This document shows, piece after piece, positions 1-8,497 of a stretch of 23,894 nt of DNA; within the stretch, counting starts at the first letter, position 1, and every line of letters begins with the position of its first letter. Position numbers and translations under genes: made by a program. The DNA comes from FW021-bin31 sp964478125 (lineage in GTDB: Bacteria > Bacteroidota > Bacteroidia > Chitinophagales > Chitinophagaceae), in contig CAYZGR010000047.1 in the NCBI GenBank assembly GCA_964478125.1, positions 1-23,894 of the forward strand. Direction: 5' to 3'. The notes beneath the pieces are model-generated. The model searched no databases. It was not told the origin of the DNA and saw only the letters and a list, made by a program, of their open reading frames with translations.

Positions 1-2
1 AG

Positions 3-635
3 ATGAAACATAAAATTGCAGTTTGTCTGGTTGAAGATATGAGAGCGGTACGCGAAAGTATCGAACGGGCTTTAGAAAATGATGAAAGCTTCCTTTGTCT
101 CTCGGCATTTGGCAATGGCGAAGATGCTTTAAAAAGGCTGCCCGGTTTATATCCCGATGTCGTATTGATGGATATTAATCTGCCTGGTATGAATGGTATT
201 GAATGTATACAAAAGTTGAAAGAAAAATGTTCTGAGACGCAATTTATGATGTTCACTATTTATGAAAATGAGGAACAGATCTTTGATGCCCTGGCGGCGG
301 GAGCCAGCGGGTATATGACAAAAAAGACCCCGGTTCCGCGGTTGCTGGACGCTTTACGGGAACTATACCAGGGCGGCGCTCCTATGAATGCTCATATTGC
401 CCGCAAGGTGGTGGCCGCTTTCCAAAGGGCGAAACCCCATGATCCTTCCTCCGGCCTGTCGGCCAGGGAGAATGAGGTGGTGCAACTGCTGGCAAAGGGG
501 TTTTTGTACAAAGAAATTGCATCAAAACTAAATATCTCCACCGGAACGGTCCGTCAACATATCCATAACATATATGAAAAATTACATGTGCAAAACCGGA
601 CGGAAGCCCTCAATAAAATATATGGAAGGCGGTGA
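3..635 (+). CDS. NarL/LuxR-type response regulator
   Basis: Two-component response regulator of 210 residues, complete from an ATG two bases into the window. The receiver domain covers about residues 4-120, with acidic residues E11/D12, the phosphoacceptor D57 in LMDINLPG, the switch T85 and the conserved K107 in YMTKK. A LuxR-type DNA-binding helix-turn-helix follows at about 151-208 (SARENEVVQLLAKGFLYKEI, then TVRQHIHNIYEKL). It would be phosphorylated by a sensor kinase and then bind promoter DNA as a dimer. The partner kinase is probably encoded just upstream, outside the window. The targets cannot be read from the sequence. Length and domain order are normal for the NarL/FixJ family, so the family call is firm and the specific function unknown. 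Confidence 0.95.
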   Translation: MKHKIAVCLVEDMRAVRESIERALENDESFLCLSAFGNGEDALKRLPGLYPDVVLMDINLPGMNGIECIQKLKEKCSETQFMMFTIYENEEQIFDALAAGASGYMTKKTPVPRLLDALRELYQGGAPMNAHIARKVVAAFQRAKPHDPSSGLSARENEVVQLLAKGFLYKEIASKLNISTGTVRQHIHNIYEKLHVQNRTEALNKIYGRR

Positions 636-649
636 TAAATAGATTGTAA

Positions 650-681
650 TTTGTAATTGGGGATAGAATTTAATACCTTGA
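650..681 (+). promoter_or_regulatory. Candidate promoter for the TlpA-like gene
   Basis: TTTG at 650-653 and TACCTTGA at 674-681 are separated by 20 bases, which fits Bacteroidota promoter spacing, although the -7 box matches TAnnTTTG imperfectly. A perfect inverted repeat, ATACCT-TG-AGGTAT (673-686), overlaps the -7 box and could be a regulator site. Predicted transcription start is about 686, giving a leader of about 25 nt before the ATG at 711. Confidence 0.4.
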
Positions 682-710
682 GGTATCCGTAACTATTCAA
701 TCGCTTGATC

Positions 711-1847
711 ATGAAAAAGTTATTTATTCTCCTGATCGTTACTCTTTTCCCCATTACTATGGTAGAAGCACAAAGTCCTTTATCAGAGGAACAATTTGTA
801 TTTCAGGGCAAAGTGGTGGGTCAGCCGGATGGATATGTCTTTCTAAGTTATCTGCCTGAAGACGGAAAATACATGAAAGACAGCTGTAAGTTGAAGGAGG
901 GTAAGTTTGAATTTAAAGGATTTATAGCAGAACCAACAGAAGCCTATTTTACGGGTAGAACCGCTTCCTCTGGTACTTCAGATCCAAATTTTGTCAGCCT
1001 GTTTTTAGAACCGGGCAAGATGCATGCGGTATTTAAGGTAAATCATTTTAAAGCGGGTAAGATTTCCGGTTCAAAAACTCAAAAGGAGCATGAGCTTTTA
1101 GAGAAGAAACAGCGTGAAATAGAAGAAAATTGGGAAAAAGCCCGTGAGGAATATAAACGGGCAAAGGATATGCAAGATTCTGTACTGATAAAAAAGACAG
1201 GGGAGAAACTTTCCCGCTATCGCGCTGCCTATTATAAGGTGTATTATGATTTTATCAATGGCCATCGGGATTCCTATGTAAGCGCCACTATTCTGGATAT
1301 GCTAAGTGGAGGACATATCTCCCTTGATTCCGTAAAGCTGTTTTTTAACAGATTGACAGCCCGGATACAACAATCTAAAGAGGGAAAACGTATAGCGGAT
1401 TTTATTGAGCGCTCAGATGCGGTGGCCTTAGGGCAAACAGCTCCTGATTTTACCTTAAACAATATGCAGGATATTCCCATATCCTTAAAAGATTTTAAAG
1501 GGAAATATGTATTGATTGATTTTTGGGCCAGTTGGTGTGTGCCATGCAGGGAAGAAAACCCCTTTTTAATGGAAGCGTATAAAAGATATAAAAAAGAAGG
1601 ATTTACTATTATAGGAATATCTACCGACCGGGATCTTCAAAAATGGAAGAAGGCGGTGAAGGAAGATCGGCTTCCATGGACACAATTAATAGATTCAAAA
1701 ATTTGGAAAGGATCCGTCCGGAAAAGATATAGCGTGGTTCCCATCCCCGATAATTTTTTAATTGATCCTGACGGTAAAATACTTGCGCGCGATCTCAGGG
1801 GGAAAGGTTTGTTGAATAAATTGGAAAGGGTTTTTAATACCCAATAG
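711..1847 (+). CDS. Secreted TlpA-like thiol-disulfide oxidoreductase with DUF4369-like N-terminus
   Basis: Envelope redox protein of 378 residues. A signal peptide is visible (MKKLFILLIVTLF, then EAQS), so I start at ATG 711 rather than at the in-frame TTG 705. Residues of about 28-120 are a beta-rich DUF4369-like domain. A charged helical stretch of about 122-180 (EKKQREIEENWEKAREEYKR) follows. The C-terminus from about residue 238 is an AhpC/TSA-Redoxin/TlpA-type thioredoxin fold with the active site WASWCVPC (cysteines about 276 and 279) and a cis-proline region VVPIP. Such proteins exchange dithiols and disulfides in the periplasm, for example in cytochrome c maturation or protein repair; the partner cannot be determined here. 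It follows the response regulator but has its own candidate promoter, so co-transcription is doubtful. Confidence 0.9.
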   Translation: MKKLFILLIVTLFPITMVEAQSPLSEEQFVFQGKVVGQPDGYVFLSYLPEDGKYMKDSCKLKEGKFEFKGFIAEPTEAYFTGRTASSGTSDPNFVSLFLEPGKMHAVFKVNHFKAGKISGSKTQKEHELLEKKQREIEENWEKAREEYKRAKDMQDSVLIKKTGEKLSRYRAAYYKVYYDFINGHRDSYVSATILDMLSGGHISLDSVKLFFNRLTARIQQSKEGKRIADFIERSDAVALGQTAPDFTLNNMQDIPISLKDFKGKYVLIDFWASWCVPCREENPFLMEAYKRYKKEGFTIIGISTDRDLQKWKKAVKEDRLPWTQLIDSKIWKGSVRKRYSVVPIPDNFLIDPDGKILARDLRGKGLLNKLERVFNTQ

Positions 1848-2048
1848 CCTGGTTCTCATTTTAGATGGCTGCGGCATTTTACTTCTAACGTCTTGAATGG
1901 GGAATCTTGTTCATACCTATTTCCCTTTACCGATCATATCCTGCTGTTTACCGAAGAAATATCCTTTTAAGCATAAAAGCGTTTTTCTGCTGCTTTACCC
2001 CTTCCTATTTTTGTAGCAGGGAATTTTTTAAACACCTGTTTAAAAATA

Positions 2049-2080
2049 TTTGGTTGATATATCAACCGTGTTTACCTTTG
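2049..2080 (+). promoter_or_regulatory. Candidate promoter of marR-RND operon with embedded palindrome
   Basis: A -33 box TTTG (2049-2052) and an exact -7 box TACCTTTG (2073-2080) are 20 bases apart. The marR ATG is at 2085, only four bases after the -7 box, so the transcript would be leaderless or nearly so. A second exact TAnnTTTG match (TATTTTTG, 2006-2013) further upstream could supply a longer leader. The perfect 16-bp palindrome at 2052-2067 sits between the -33 and -7 boxes, where a bound repressor would block RNA polymerase. Confidence 0.65.
2052..2067. promoter_or_regulatory. Palindromic operator 1, probable MarR site
   Basis: Perfect 16-bp palindrome GGTTGATATATCAACC, containing GTTGAT-AT-ATCAAC. 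It lies between the promoter boxes of marR. MarR proteins are dimers that typically bind palindromes of this size in their own promoter. The same half-sites recur at 2572-2585, which supports a specific operator rather than chance. Confidence 0.65.
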
Positions 2081-2084
2081 CGGC

Positions 2085-2576
2085 ATGAAAAAGAATACAA
2101 AGACCTGTAATGAGTTGGTGGATGAGGAGCTTCTCAAGAAGAAGGGAGACTCGCTCATCTTTCATTTTCACCAGATCCACAATGCCATGTTCCGGTTGGC
2201 CAACAAGAAGATCGAGGCCTCTTCCGTTCCTGTAAAAATGGAGCAGTTACCGGTGCTGATGACCCTTTATTATTTTAAGGATCAATCTCAAAAAGCCGTT
2301 GCAGACTTTATTAAGAGGGATAAGTCTTCTATATTTAGAACGGCTACCGCCTTGGAGAAAAAGGGTTTGCTTACCTACAAAAAAGACAAGTCGGATGCCC
2401 GAAAGAAGGTATTGGCCCTTACGGAAACAGGAACATTTGTTGCCGTTCAGGTAGAAGACCTGATCAGTGAAATTGAGAAGGATATCGCGTTGGCCCTGTC
2501 CGATCGCCCCAAAAAAGAATTCCTGAAGATCTTAAAAAAAGCATCTGAAAAATTGGAAAAAATGGCTGATAGTTGA
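2085..2576 (+). CDS. MarR-family transcriptional regulator
   Basis: Winged-helix regulator of 163 residues. The helix-turn-helix and wing are clear at about residues 70-125: VADFIKRDKSSIFRTATALE (recognition helix), then KKGLLTYKKDKSDARKKVLAL (wing with the conserved D-x-R). Helices at both ends would form the dimer interface. MarR proteins usually repress neighbouring efflux or stress genes and release DNA on binding a small aromatic ligand. Here the gene heads an operon with outer-membrane factor, fusion protein and RND pump, the classic arrangement of a self-regulating efflux locus. The start at 2085 is the only ATG near the promoter. The stop codon lies inside the second copy of the candidate operator. 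Confidence 0.93.
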   Translation: MKKNTKTCNELVDEELLKKKGDSLIFHFHQIHNAMFRLANKKIEASSVPVKMEQLPVLMTLYYFKDQSQKAVADFIKRDKSSIFRTATALEKKGLLTYKKDKSDARKKVLALTETGTFVAVQVEDLISEIEKDIALALSDRPKKEFLKILKKASEKLEKMADS

Positions 2577-2588
2577 TTGATCAACTAT
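2569..2588. promoter_or_regulatory. Palindromic operator 2, probable MarR site
   Basis: Inverted repeat with 8-bp arms ATAGTTGA and TCAACTAT around TTGA. Its core, GTTGAT-TG-ATCAAC (2572-2585), has the same half-sites and the same two-base spacer as the site at 2053-2066. It overlaps the marR stop codon and lies about 40 bases upstream of the outer-membrane factor start. It could act as a roadblock or auxiliary operator, or repress a weak internal promoter. As RNA it could also form a short hairpin. Confidence 0.55.
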
Positions 2589-2624
2589 GTTAAAAACCAG
2601 TTAATGATCTATAAAGTATCTCTT

Positions 2625-3977
2625 ATGAAAACAAAAATAATCGCTATCCTCATCGCTTCTCTATCCCTTATCCAAACTTCGGGGAATGCACAACAAAAGG
2701 TTCACCCTTTTACATTGAAAGCGTGCATTCAGTATGGATTAGAGAATCATCCTTCTGTAGAGGTCTATAATAATAAAATAGAAAGAGCTCACCAGGTGGC
2801 CCGGGAGTCTTTATCGGCCTATTTGCCCCAGGTGAGTATAAATGCGGGAGTAGATGACAATCTGAAATTACAGCAGACGGTGATCCCGGCGGGAACCTTT
2901 GGCCCGGATAGCAAGGAGCAGAGGGTAGCTTTCGGCACCCAATACAACGGCTCTGCAAGCGCACAACTAAACCAGAAAATTTACGACCAGTCGCTTTTAA
3001 TTGGTATCAAGGCCAACGAGCCTAACAATAAACTGGCCCGTATACAACAGCAACAAAATAATGAGGATCTCATTTACAATATTGCTTCTTCTTATTATCA
3101 GATCCTGGTAGCTCAGAAAAAATTAAGCCTTCTGGAAAGCAATAAGGATCGTTTTGAAAAGATCCTGGATGTGACGGAGCTACAGGCAAAAGAAGGTGCG
3201 GCCAAAAAGGTGGATGTTCAACAGGTGCAGGTAAATTTGAATAATGTTTTATCTCAAATTTCCACTACCAGGAACAGTCTGGAGATTGCCATAAACACCC
3301 TGAAGAATAATATAGGTCTTGGTCCCGCAGATAGTATCGTACTAACGGACACCAGCCGCTGGCTCCATCAGGCGCCGACTTTAAAATCTTATCCGGAGTT
3401 TGACTATTCCGGTACGCTGGAATCCCAATTACAGAAGACGCAGATCAAATTGTATGATTTGAACAAGCGTTCCATAAAAGCCGAATTCATACCCAGTCTT
3501 TCCATGTATGCCCGTTACGGCGCCAATTCATTTGCACAGGAGTTGTCCGGATTATACAATCCGCTTCTGGATTATTCCGCGATCGGTATTCAATTGTCCT
3601 GGAATATTTTTACGGGATTCAACCGGAATGCCCGGTATAAAGAGGCAGACATAGATATGAAGAATGCCCTGGTGAATTACCGGTTGAACAGATCTTTACA
3701 AAATTTACAATATCAAAATGCGGAATCACAGGCCAATGAAGCTCAAAGGACCATCGTTACCAATAAGGAGAATATGGATCTGGCCAGCGAGGTTTATGAT
3801 AATACAACGTTGCAATACCGCCACGGGGTCGCTTCCCTGAGTGATTTGTTAAACGCGGAACTTTCGTATAAAGAGGCGCAGAATAATTATATAGAGTCTC
3901 TATTGCAGTATTACCTGGCAGACTTATCCGTACATAAAGCAAACGGAACTTTGGGAAAATATTTTAATCAACTTTAA
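2625..3977 (+). CDS. TolC-family outer-membrane efflux factor
   Basis: Outer-membrane exit duct of the tripartite pump, 450 residues from ATG 2625. I prefer this start because it gives a clean signal peptide (MKTKIIAILIASLSLIQTSG, then NAQQ); the frame is open upstream to 2577. The mature protein shows the duplicated OEP pattern: long alpha-helical hairpins rich in Q, N and A (for example ESNKDRFEKILDVTELQAKE, then GAAKKVDVQQVQVNLNN) alternating with beta segments such as SLSMYARYGA and IGIQLSWNIFTGFN. TolC proteins trimerise into a channel across the outer membrane and periplasm and dock with the fusion protein encoded 34 bases downstream. Substrates are not predictable from sequence. Confidence 0.93.
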   Translation: MKTKIIAILIASLSLIQTSGNAQQKVHPFTLKACIQYGLENHPSVEVYNNKIERAHQVARESLSAYLPQVSINAGVDDNLKLQQTVIPAGTFGPDSKEQRVAFGTQYNGSASAQLNQKIYDQSLLIGIKANEPNNKLARIQQQQNNEDLIYNIASSYYQILVAQKKLSLLESNKDRFEKILDVTELQAKEGAAKKVDVQQVQVNLNNVLSQISTTRNSLEIAINTLKNNIGLGPADSIVLTDTSRWLHQAPTLKSYPEFDYSGTLESQLQKTQIKLYDLNKRSIKAEFIPSLSMYARYGANSFAQELSGLYNPLLDYSAIGIQLSWNIFTGFNRNARYKEADIDMKNALVNYRLNRSLQNLQYQNAESQANEAQRTIVTNKENMDLASEVYDNTTLQYRHGVASLSDLLNAELSYKEAQNNYIESLLQYYLADLSVHKANGTLGKYFNQL

Positions 3978-4011
3978 CGTCCAACGCTATTAAATTTTAA
4001 AATCAATAAAA

Positions 4012-5076
4012 ATGAAAAGGAAATTAATCATTATTGGAATCGTGGTCCTTGTCTTTGCCGGTATCGCTTACAAGCTGGCTGCCAATAAGAAAATTATAGA
4101 AAACAGTAAAAAGGTGGAAAATAAGAATGTGGTTATTCCGGTAACGGCTATTTCTGCCCAATTTAAAGAGGTTCGTAATAATTTAATAAAATCCGGTACC
4201 CTTATCCCTTATAAAGAAGCGGACATTACCTCCGTTAGTGCAGGAAAGCTTACGTCGGTGAATTTTGATCTGGGCGATTATGTATCCAAGGGAACGGTAC
4301 TTGCTACGGTGGATAACTCCGGATTGGAACTTAACCTGGAGGCTGCTCAGCTGGCTATGAATAAAGCCCAAAAAGACTACGAGAGAGCCAAGGCCCTTTT
4401 AGCCGGAAATGCCACAACCACCATGAATTTTCAGGATGCCCAGTATAATTATGAAAATTCAAAAAATAAGATTGACCAGATTAAGAAGCAGATATCTGAC
4501 AACCGGATAAAAGCGCCGGTAAGTGGACAGATCGTTTCAAAAACTAAAGAAAACGGTGAATATGTGTCTCCCGGAACAGTACTCGGCCACATTGTGGAGG
4601 TAAGCCGGCTGAAAGTAGATGTGATGGTGAGCGAACAGGACGTATATAACTTGAAAAAAAATGCGCCCGTCACGGTCACTACGGATGTATATCCCGGCGT
4701 AACTTTCAATGGTAAGATCATTTTCATTAGCCGGAAAGGAGATGAAGTTCATAATTATCAGGTGGAAGTAGCAATGGATAATAAAAAAGCACATCCTCTG
4801 CGAGCCGGTAGCTTCGCCAATGTGGACTTCCAACGCCAAAGCGAACAAAATCTGATGTTGATCCCCAAAAGCGCACTAATTCAAAGCCTGGATAAGCCCA
4901 TGGTTTATGTAATTGAAGAAGGTAAAGCAAAAGTTCGGAACATTACTCCCGGAGGGACTTATGGAAACGATCTTGCGGTCGTTAAAGGGCTCAAGCCCGG
5001 TGAAAAAGTGATCACTTCCGGACTGGTTAATATTTCAGAAGGCACCCCAGTTAAGACCGTGAATATTGAAGAATGA
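4012..5076 (+). CDS. RND efflux periplasmic adaptor (HlyD/AcrA family)
   Basis: Membrane-fusion protein of 354 residues, with one N-terminal membrane anchor (LIIIGIVVLVFAGIAYKLAA) and no lipobox cysteine. The order is typical of the family: first half of the lipoyl domain at about 70-105 (SVSAGKLTSVNFDLGDYVSK), an alpha-helical hairpin at about 105-165, the second lipoyl half (IKAPVSGQIVSKTKENGEYV), then a beta-barrel and a membrane-proximal domain (LVNISEGTPVKTV near the end). It links the inner-membrane pump to the outer-membrane duct. It sits between the tolC-like and pump genes with gaps of 34 and 41 bases, so the three are almost certainly one transcript under the MarR promoter. Confidence 0.95.
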   Translation: MKRKLIIIGIVVLVFAGIAYKLAANKKIIENSKKVENKNVVIPVTAISAQFKEVRNNLIKSGTLIPYKEADITSVSAGKLTSVNFDLGDYVSKGTVLATVDNSGLELNLEAAQLAMNKAQKDYERAKALLAGNATTTMNFQDAQYNYENSKNKIDQIKKQISDNRIKAPVSGQIVSKTKENGEYVSPGTVLGHIVEVSRLKVDVMVSEQDVYNLKKNAPVTVTTDVYPGVTFNGKIIFISRKGDEVHNYQVEVAMDNKKAHPLRAGSFANVDFQRQSEQNLMLIPKSALIQSLDKPMVYVIEEGKAKVRNITPGGTYGNDLAVVKGLKPGEKVITSGLVNISEGTPVKTVNIEE

Positions 5077-5117
5077 GGCGCAGGAAACAGTAATTAAAAG
5101 CATAAATAAACAGTAAG

Positions 5118-8100
5118 ATGAGAAAACTAACGGAACTGGCAATCAAGAGACCGCTGCTTATTGTGGTTATCTTTTTTGTGCTGATTTTTTTCGGGTTGTT
5201 TAGTTATAACCGGCTGAACTATAACCTGCTGCCGAAAATGGATTTCCCGGTGATCAGTATTATAACCACCTACCGGGGAGCCTCTGCACAAGAGATAGAA
5301 AATAATGTAACTAAAAATATAGAGGATGCCGTTTCTTCTATGCAGGGGATCAAGAAAATAACCTCTAAATCCCTGGAAGGCGCCTCCATGGTAGTGGTGC
5401 AGTTTAACAACGGTACGGATGTAGATAAGGCACAAACGGAGGCTCAGCAAAAGATCAACCAGGCCATGCCGCTTTTGCCCAGGGAGGTAGATGTTCCCGT
5501 GATCAATAAGTTTTCATCGGATGACATCCCGGTCGTTCAAATGAGTGTAACGGCTAATGAGAGCGATGAGAAACTTTTTGACTTATTGGATCAGCAGATC
5601 AAGCCTCAGTTATCCAACATTAAGGGGGTAGGGCAGGTGACGCTAATCGGGGGTAATGAACGCCAGATCAATGTAAAGGTAAACCGGGACAAACTGGATT
5701 ATTATGGAATGAGCATTGCCGAGGTGAGCAACGTGATCACCGCTGCCAGTCTTTCTACTCCTGCAGGTAAAGTGGAGACCCCGAACAGTGAATATGCCAT
5801 TGAATTTGATTCGAAATTTACCAATGCGGCTCAACTACAGGATCTGATTATCCGTCGCACTCCCGATGGAGGTAAAGTGTATTTGAAGGATGTAGCTTCC
5901 GTGACAGATGGAAAGACGGATGTGGAAACCATCAACCACATCAACGGGCTTCCCGCTATAGGGATCCAGATCCAAAAGCAAACCGATGCCAACGCGGTAG
6001 AAGTAAGCAGCCTGGTAAAGGAACGGATCAAGGCCCTTTCCGATCAATATAGTAACATAGGCCTGAAATTTAAAATTGCTACAGATCAATCTACTTACAC
6101 GCTGGCATCCGCTAATGCGGTCATGGAAGATCTGATGCTGGCTATCTTAATTGTTTCGGTAGTGATGCTGTTTTTCTTGCACAGCTTGCGTAATGCCGCT
6201 TTTGTTTTAGTGGCACTGCCGTCTTCTATTATTCCGACTTTTATCGGGATGTATGTCTTCGGCATGTCGCTTAACCTGATGACCCTCATGGCCATGTCTC
6301 TTGTGGTGGGTATCCTGGTGGATGACTCTATCGTAATTTTGGAAAACATCATGCGGCACATGGAAATGGGGAAAGGCCGGCGTAAGGCTACCGTAGACGG
6401 CCGTTACGAGATCGGGTTTACCGCCATGGCCATTACGATGGTTGACGTGGTGGTGTTTCTTCCGATGTCAATGGTATCCGGTATGATCGGAAATATCATC
6501 CGGGAGTTTTCCCTGACCGTGGTATTTTCTACTCTCATGAGCCTGATCGTGTGCTTTACCTTAACTCCGCTGCTGGCTTCCCGTTGGGGAAAACTGGCGA
6601 ACCTGAAAAAGAAGAATGCATGGAGCCGCATGAACAATTGGTTTGAAAGCCAATTGACCAAACTGCGCGAGATATACACTTCAGGGCTAAGGTGGTCCCT
6701 GGATCATAAACGCTGGGTATTTCTGGGGACAATAATCTTATTTGTCGGTTCTTTATGCTTACCCGTTTTTGGCTTCATTGGAGGTGCCTTTATCAGCCAG
6801 GGAGACCAGGGAGAATTCATTGTGAACCTGGAACTAGATCCATCGGCTTCTATATATAAAACCAATGAAGTGACGCGAAAGGCGGAAAATATGATCATGA
6901 AATACCCGCAGGTGGTAACCGTCTTTTCCAACGTGGGGGTTTCCGGGGATGGAATGATGAATAGCAACAGCGGCAATATGGCTCAGATTGATGTTAAGCT
7001 GACCGATAAGGGCGATCGAACGAAATCAGATGTGGAGATAGGCGAGGAGGTACAAAAAGAAATATCCCAGATACCGGGTGTTAAGGTTACTATTTCTCCG
7101 GTAAGTATTGTAGGGGGAGCCGATCAGGCGCCTATTCAGCTGGTGGTGAAAGGGAGTGATCGTGTAAAGGTACGGGAAGCGGCCGATACCATCATGAAGG
7201 CGGTAGCTTCCACAGCGGGCGTAGTCTATCCCCAGTTCAGTACTAAAAATCCCAAGCCGCAAATTGAGGTAAAGCTCGATCGGGAAAAAATGGCTGCTTT
7301 CGGCCTCAACGCAGGTGTGGTAGGCACGGCTTTAGGTACTTCTTTCCGTGGAAATGACCAGGCCAAATACAAATACAACGGAAATGAATACGACATCATG
7401 GTAGAAACCAGTGATTTTGATAAGACGAAGGTTCAGGACGTGAAAAACCTGGTATTCACCAATGCACAGGGCCAGCAATTTACTTTAGGACAATTTGCCG
7501 TGATAAAAGAAACCATGGGAGAATCCATTTTGGAAAGAAATGATCGATTGCCTTCTATCACGGTGCAGGCAAACGTGCAGGGGCGCCCCACGGGTACTGT
7601 TGGAGATGAGATCAGGGAAAAAGTAGAGCAACTGAAAATGCCGGCCGGCGTAACCTGGGGTTTTACCGGAGAAGTAGAGGATCAGGGAGAAGCATTTAGC
7701 AGCCTGCTTACGGCATTGGGGATAGGGATTTTACTGGTCTACCTGATCATGGTAGCCCTCTATGAAAATGCCATTTATCCGCTGGTGGTCATGATGGCCA
7801 TGCCGTTGGCCATCATTGGCGCCTTCCTGGCGCTGGCCCTGACCATGAATGAATTGACTGTTTTCTCCATCATTGGTATTATCATGTTGATCGGGTTAGT
7901 GACCAAAAACGGGATCCTGCTGGTAGATTTTACCAACCAGCGTAAGGCCGAAGGGGCCGGGCTGGTAGAGGCGTTGATCGATGCCGGCAGAGAGCGGTTC
8001 AGACCTATCCTGATGACCACTATTGCCATGATCGTGGGCATGATGCCCATGGCCCTGGCCAATGGCGCCGGATCCGAAGTGAAGTCCGGAATGGCCTGGG

Positions 8101-8273
8101 TGATCATTGGCGGTTTGACCAGTTCGTTGATCATGACCCTGCTCGTGGTACCTTGCGTATATTATGTAGTAGACAGCATCCTGAATATCTTCCGGGGTAA
8201 GCGTCGGAAGAGAATGGTTGAAAAGGTGAAAGCGCGCCGGCTCGAGCTGGAGTCTGAACCGGTGTATAATTAA
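5118..8273 (+). CDS. RND-family inner-membrane efflux pump (AcrB-like)
   Basis: Proton-driven transporter of 1051 residues, full length for the HAE-type RND family. Membrane helix 1 is near residues 13-28, followed by a large periplasmic porter domain and helices 2-6 at about 335-490. A second periplasmic domain and a mirror-image set of helices follow. The proton-relay aspartates are present as D402 and D403 in LVVGILVDDSIVILEN (equivalent to AcrB D407/D408), and the partner lysine is in LIGLVTKNGILLVDF. The pump exports substrates from the periplasm or outer leaflet through the adaptor and TolC-like duct encoded upstream. It is the last gene of the operon and is followed by a strong terminator. 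Drug specificity cannot be deduced. Confidence 0.96.
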   Translation: MRKLTELAIKRPLLIVVIFFVLIFFGLFSYNRLNYNLLPKMDFPVISIITTYRGASAQEIENNVTKNIEDAVSSMQGIKKITSKSLEGASMVVVQFNNGTDVDKAQTEAQQKINQAMPLLPREVDVPVINKFSSDDIPVVQMSVTANESDEKLFDLLDQQIKPQLSNIKGVGQVTLIGGNERQINVKVNRDKLDYYGMSIAEVSNVITAASLSTPAGKVETPNSEYAIEFDSKFTNAAQLQDLIIRRTPDGGKVYLKDVASVTDGKTDVETINHINGLPAIGIQIQKQTDANAVEVSSLVKERIKALSDQYSNIGLKFKIATDQSTYTLASANAVMEDLMLAILIVSVVMLFFLHSLRNAAFVLVALPSSIIPTFIGMYVFGMSLNLMTLMAMSLVVGILVDDSIVILENIMRHMEMGKGRRKATVDGRYEIGFTAMAITMVDVVVFLPMSMVSGMIGNIIREFSLTVVFSTLMSLIVCFTLTPLLASRWGKLANLKKKNAWSRMNNWFESQLTKLREIYTSGLRWSLDHKRWVFLGTIILFVGSLCLPVFGFIGGAFISQGDQGEFIVNLELDPSASIYKTNEVTRKAENMIMKYPQVVTVFSNVGVSGDGMMNSNSGNMAQIDVKLTDKGDRTKSDVEIGEEVQKEISQIPGVKVTISPVSIVGGADQAPIQLVVKGSDRVKVREAADTIMKAVASTAGVVYPQFSTKNPKPQIEVKLDREKMAAFGLNAGVVGTALGTSFRGNDQAKYKYNGNEYDIMVETSDFDKTKVQDVKNLVFTNAQGQQFTLGQFAVIKETMGESILERNDRLPSITVQANVQGRPTGTVGDEIREKVEQLKMPAGVTWGFTGEVEDQGEAFSSLLTALGIGILLVYLIMVALYENAIYPLVVMMAMPLAIIGAFLALALTMNELTVFSIIGIIMLIGLVTKNGILLVDFTNQRKAEGAGLVEALIDAGRERFRPILMTTIAMIVGMMPMALANGAGSEVKSGMAWVIIGGLTSSLIMTLLVVPCVYYVVDSILNIFRGKRRKRMVEKVKARRLELESEPVYN

Positions 8274-8298
8274 GCGTTTATACAGCCCCTATTTTATG

Positions 8299-8324
8299 AA
8301 GCTGCCTTAACGGGCAGCTTTTTG
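8299..8324 (+). terminator. Rho-independent terminator of the RND operon
   Basis: Perfect 8-bp stem AAGCTGCC / GGCAGCTT with a six-base loop (TTAACG), running into TTTTTG. It starts 26 bases after the pump stop codon and separates the efflux operon from the DUF2589 operon. Confidence 0.85.
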
Positions 8325-8356
8325 CTTTCAGAAGTTGGAGGGAATAAAAAGGTTTT

Positions 8357-8414
8357 TCCGGATACTCACTGCTATTGTCTGTTTACTCATTCATTTTCTC
8401 CGGATACTCACTGC
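8357..8414 (+). repeat. Two 16-bp direct repeats 42 bp apart upstream of the DUF2589 promoter
   Basis: TCCGGATACTCACTGC occurs exactly at 8357-8372 and at 8399-8414. Similarity continues with one gap into ATTGTC after each copy. The 42-bp period equals four turns of B-DNA, which would place two bound proteins on the same face. The second copy ends two bases before the candidate -33 box, a typical activator position. A short open frame at 8335-8535 crosses this stretch but does not look coding. Confidence 0.7.
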
Positions 8415-8416
8415 CC

Positions 8417-8448
8417 ATTGTCAGATGAAATGCAGCTTTATACTTTTA
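8417..8448 (+). promoter_or_regulatory. Candidate promoter of the DUF2589-protease operon
   Basis: ATTG (8417-8420) and TACTTTTA (8441-8448) are 20 bases apart and fit the Bacteroidota -33/-7 pattern with one mismatch in each box. Predicted transcription start is near 8453, leaving an AT-rich leader of about 45 nt before the ATG at 8498. The weak boxes, together with the phased repeats just upstream, would suit activator-dependent expression. Confidence 0.45.
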
Positions 8449-8497
8449 GAGGCGTGTTCTGTTTCTAATTATTATTTCTCATTTAAACTTATTTGTG

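Noticed and set aside
1907..2110. 67-residue open frame before marR
   Set aside because: It runs through the marR promoter and into the gene in another frame, has low-quality composition and no recognisable motif.
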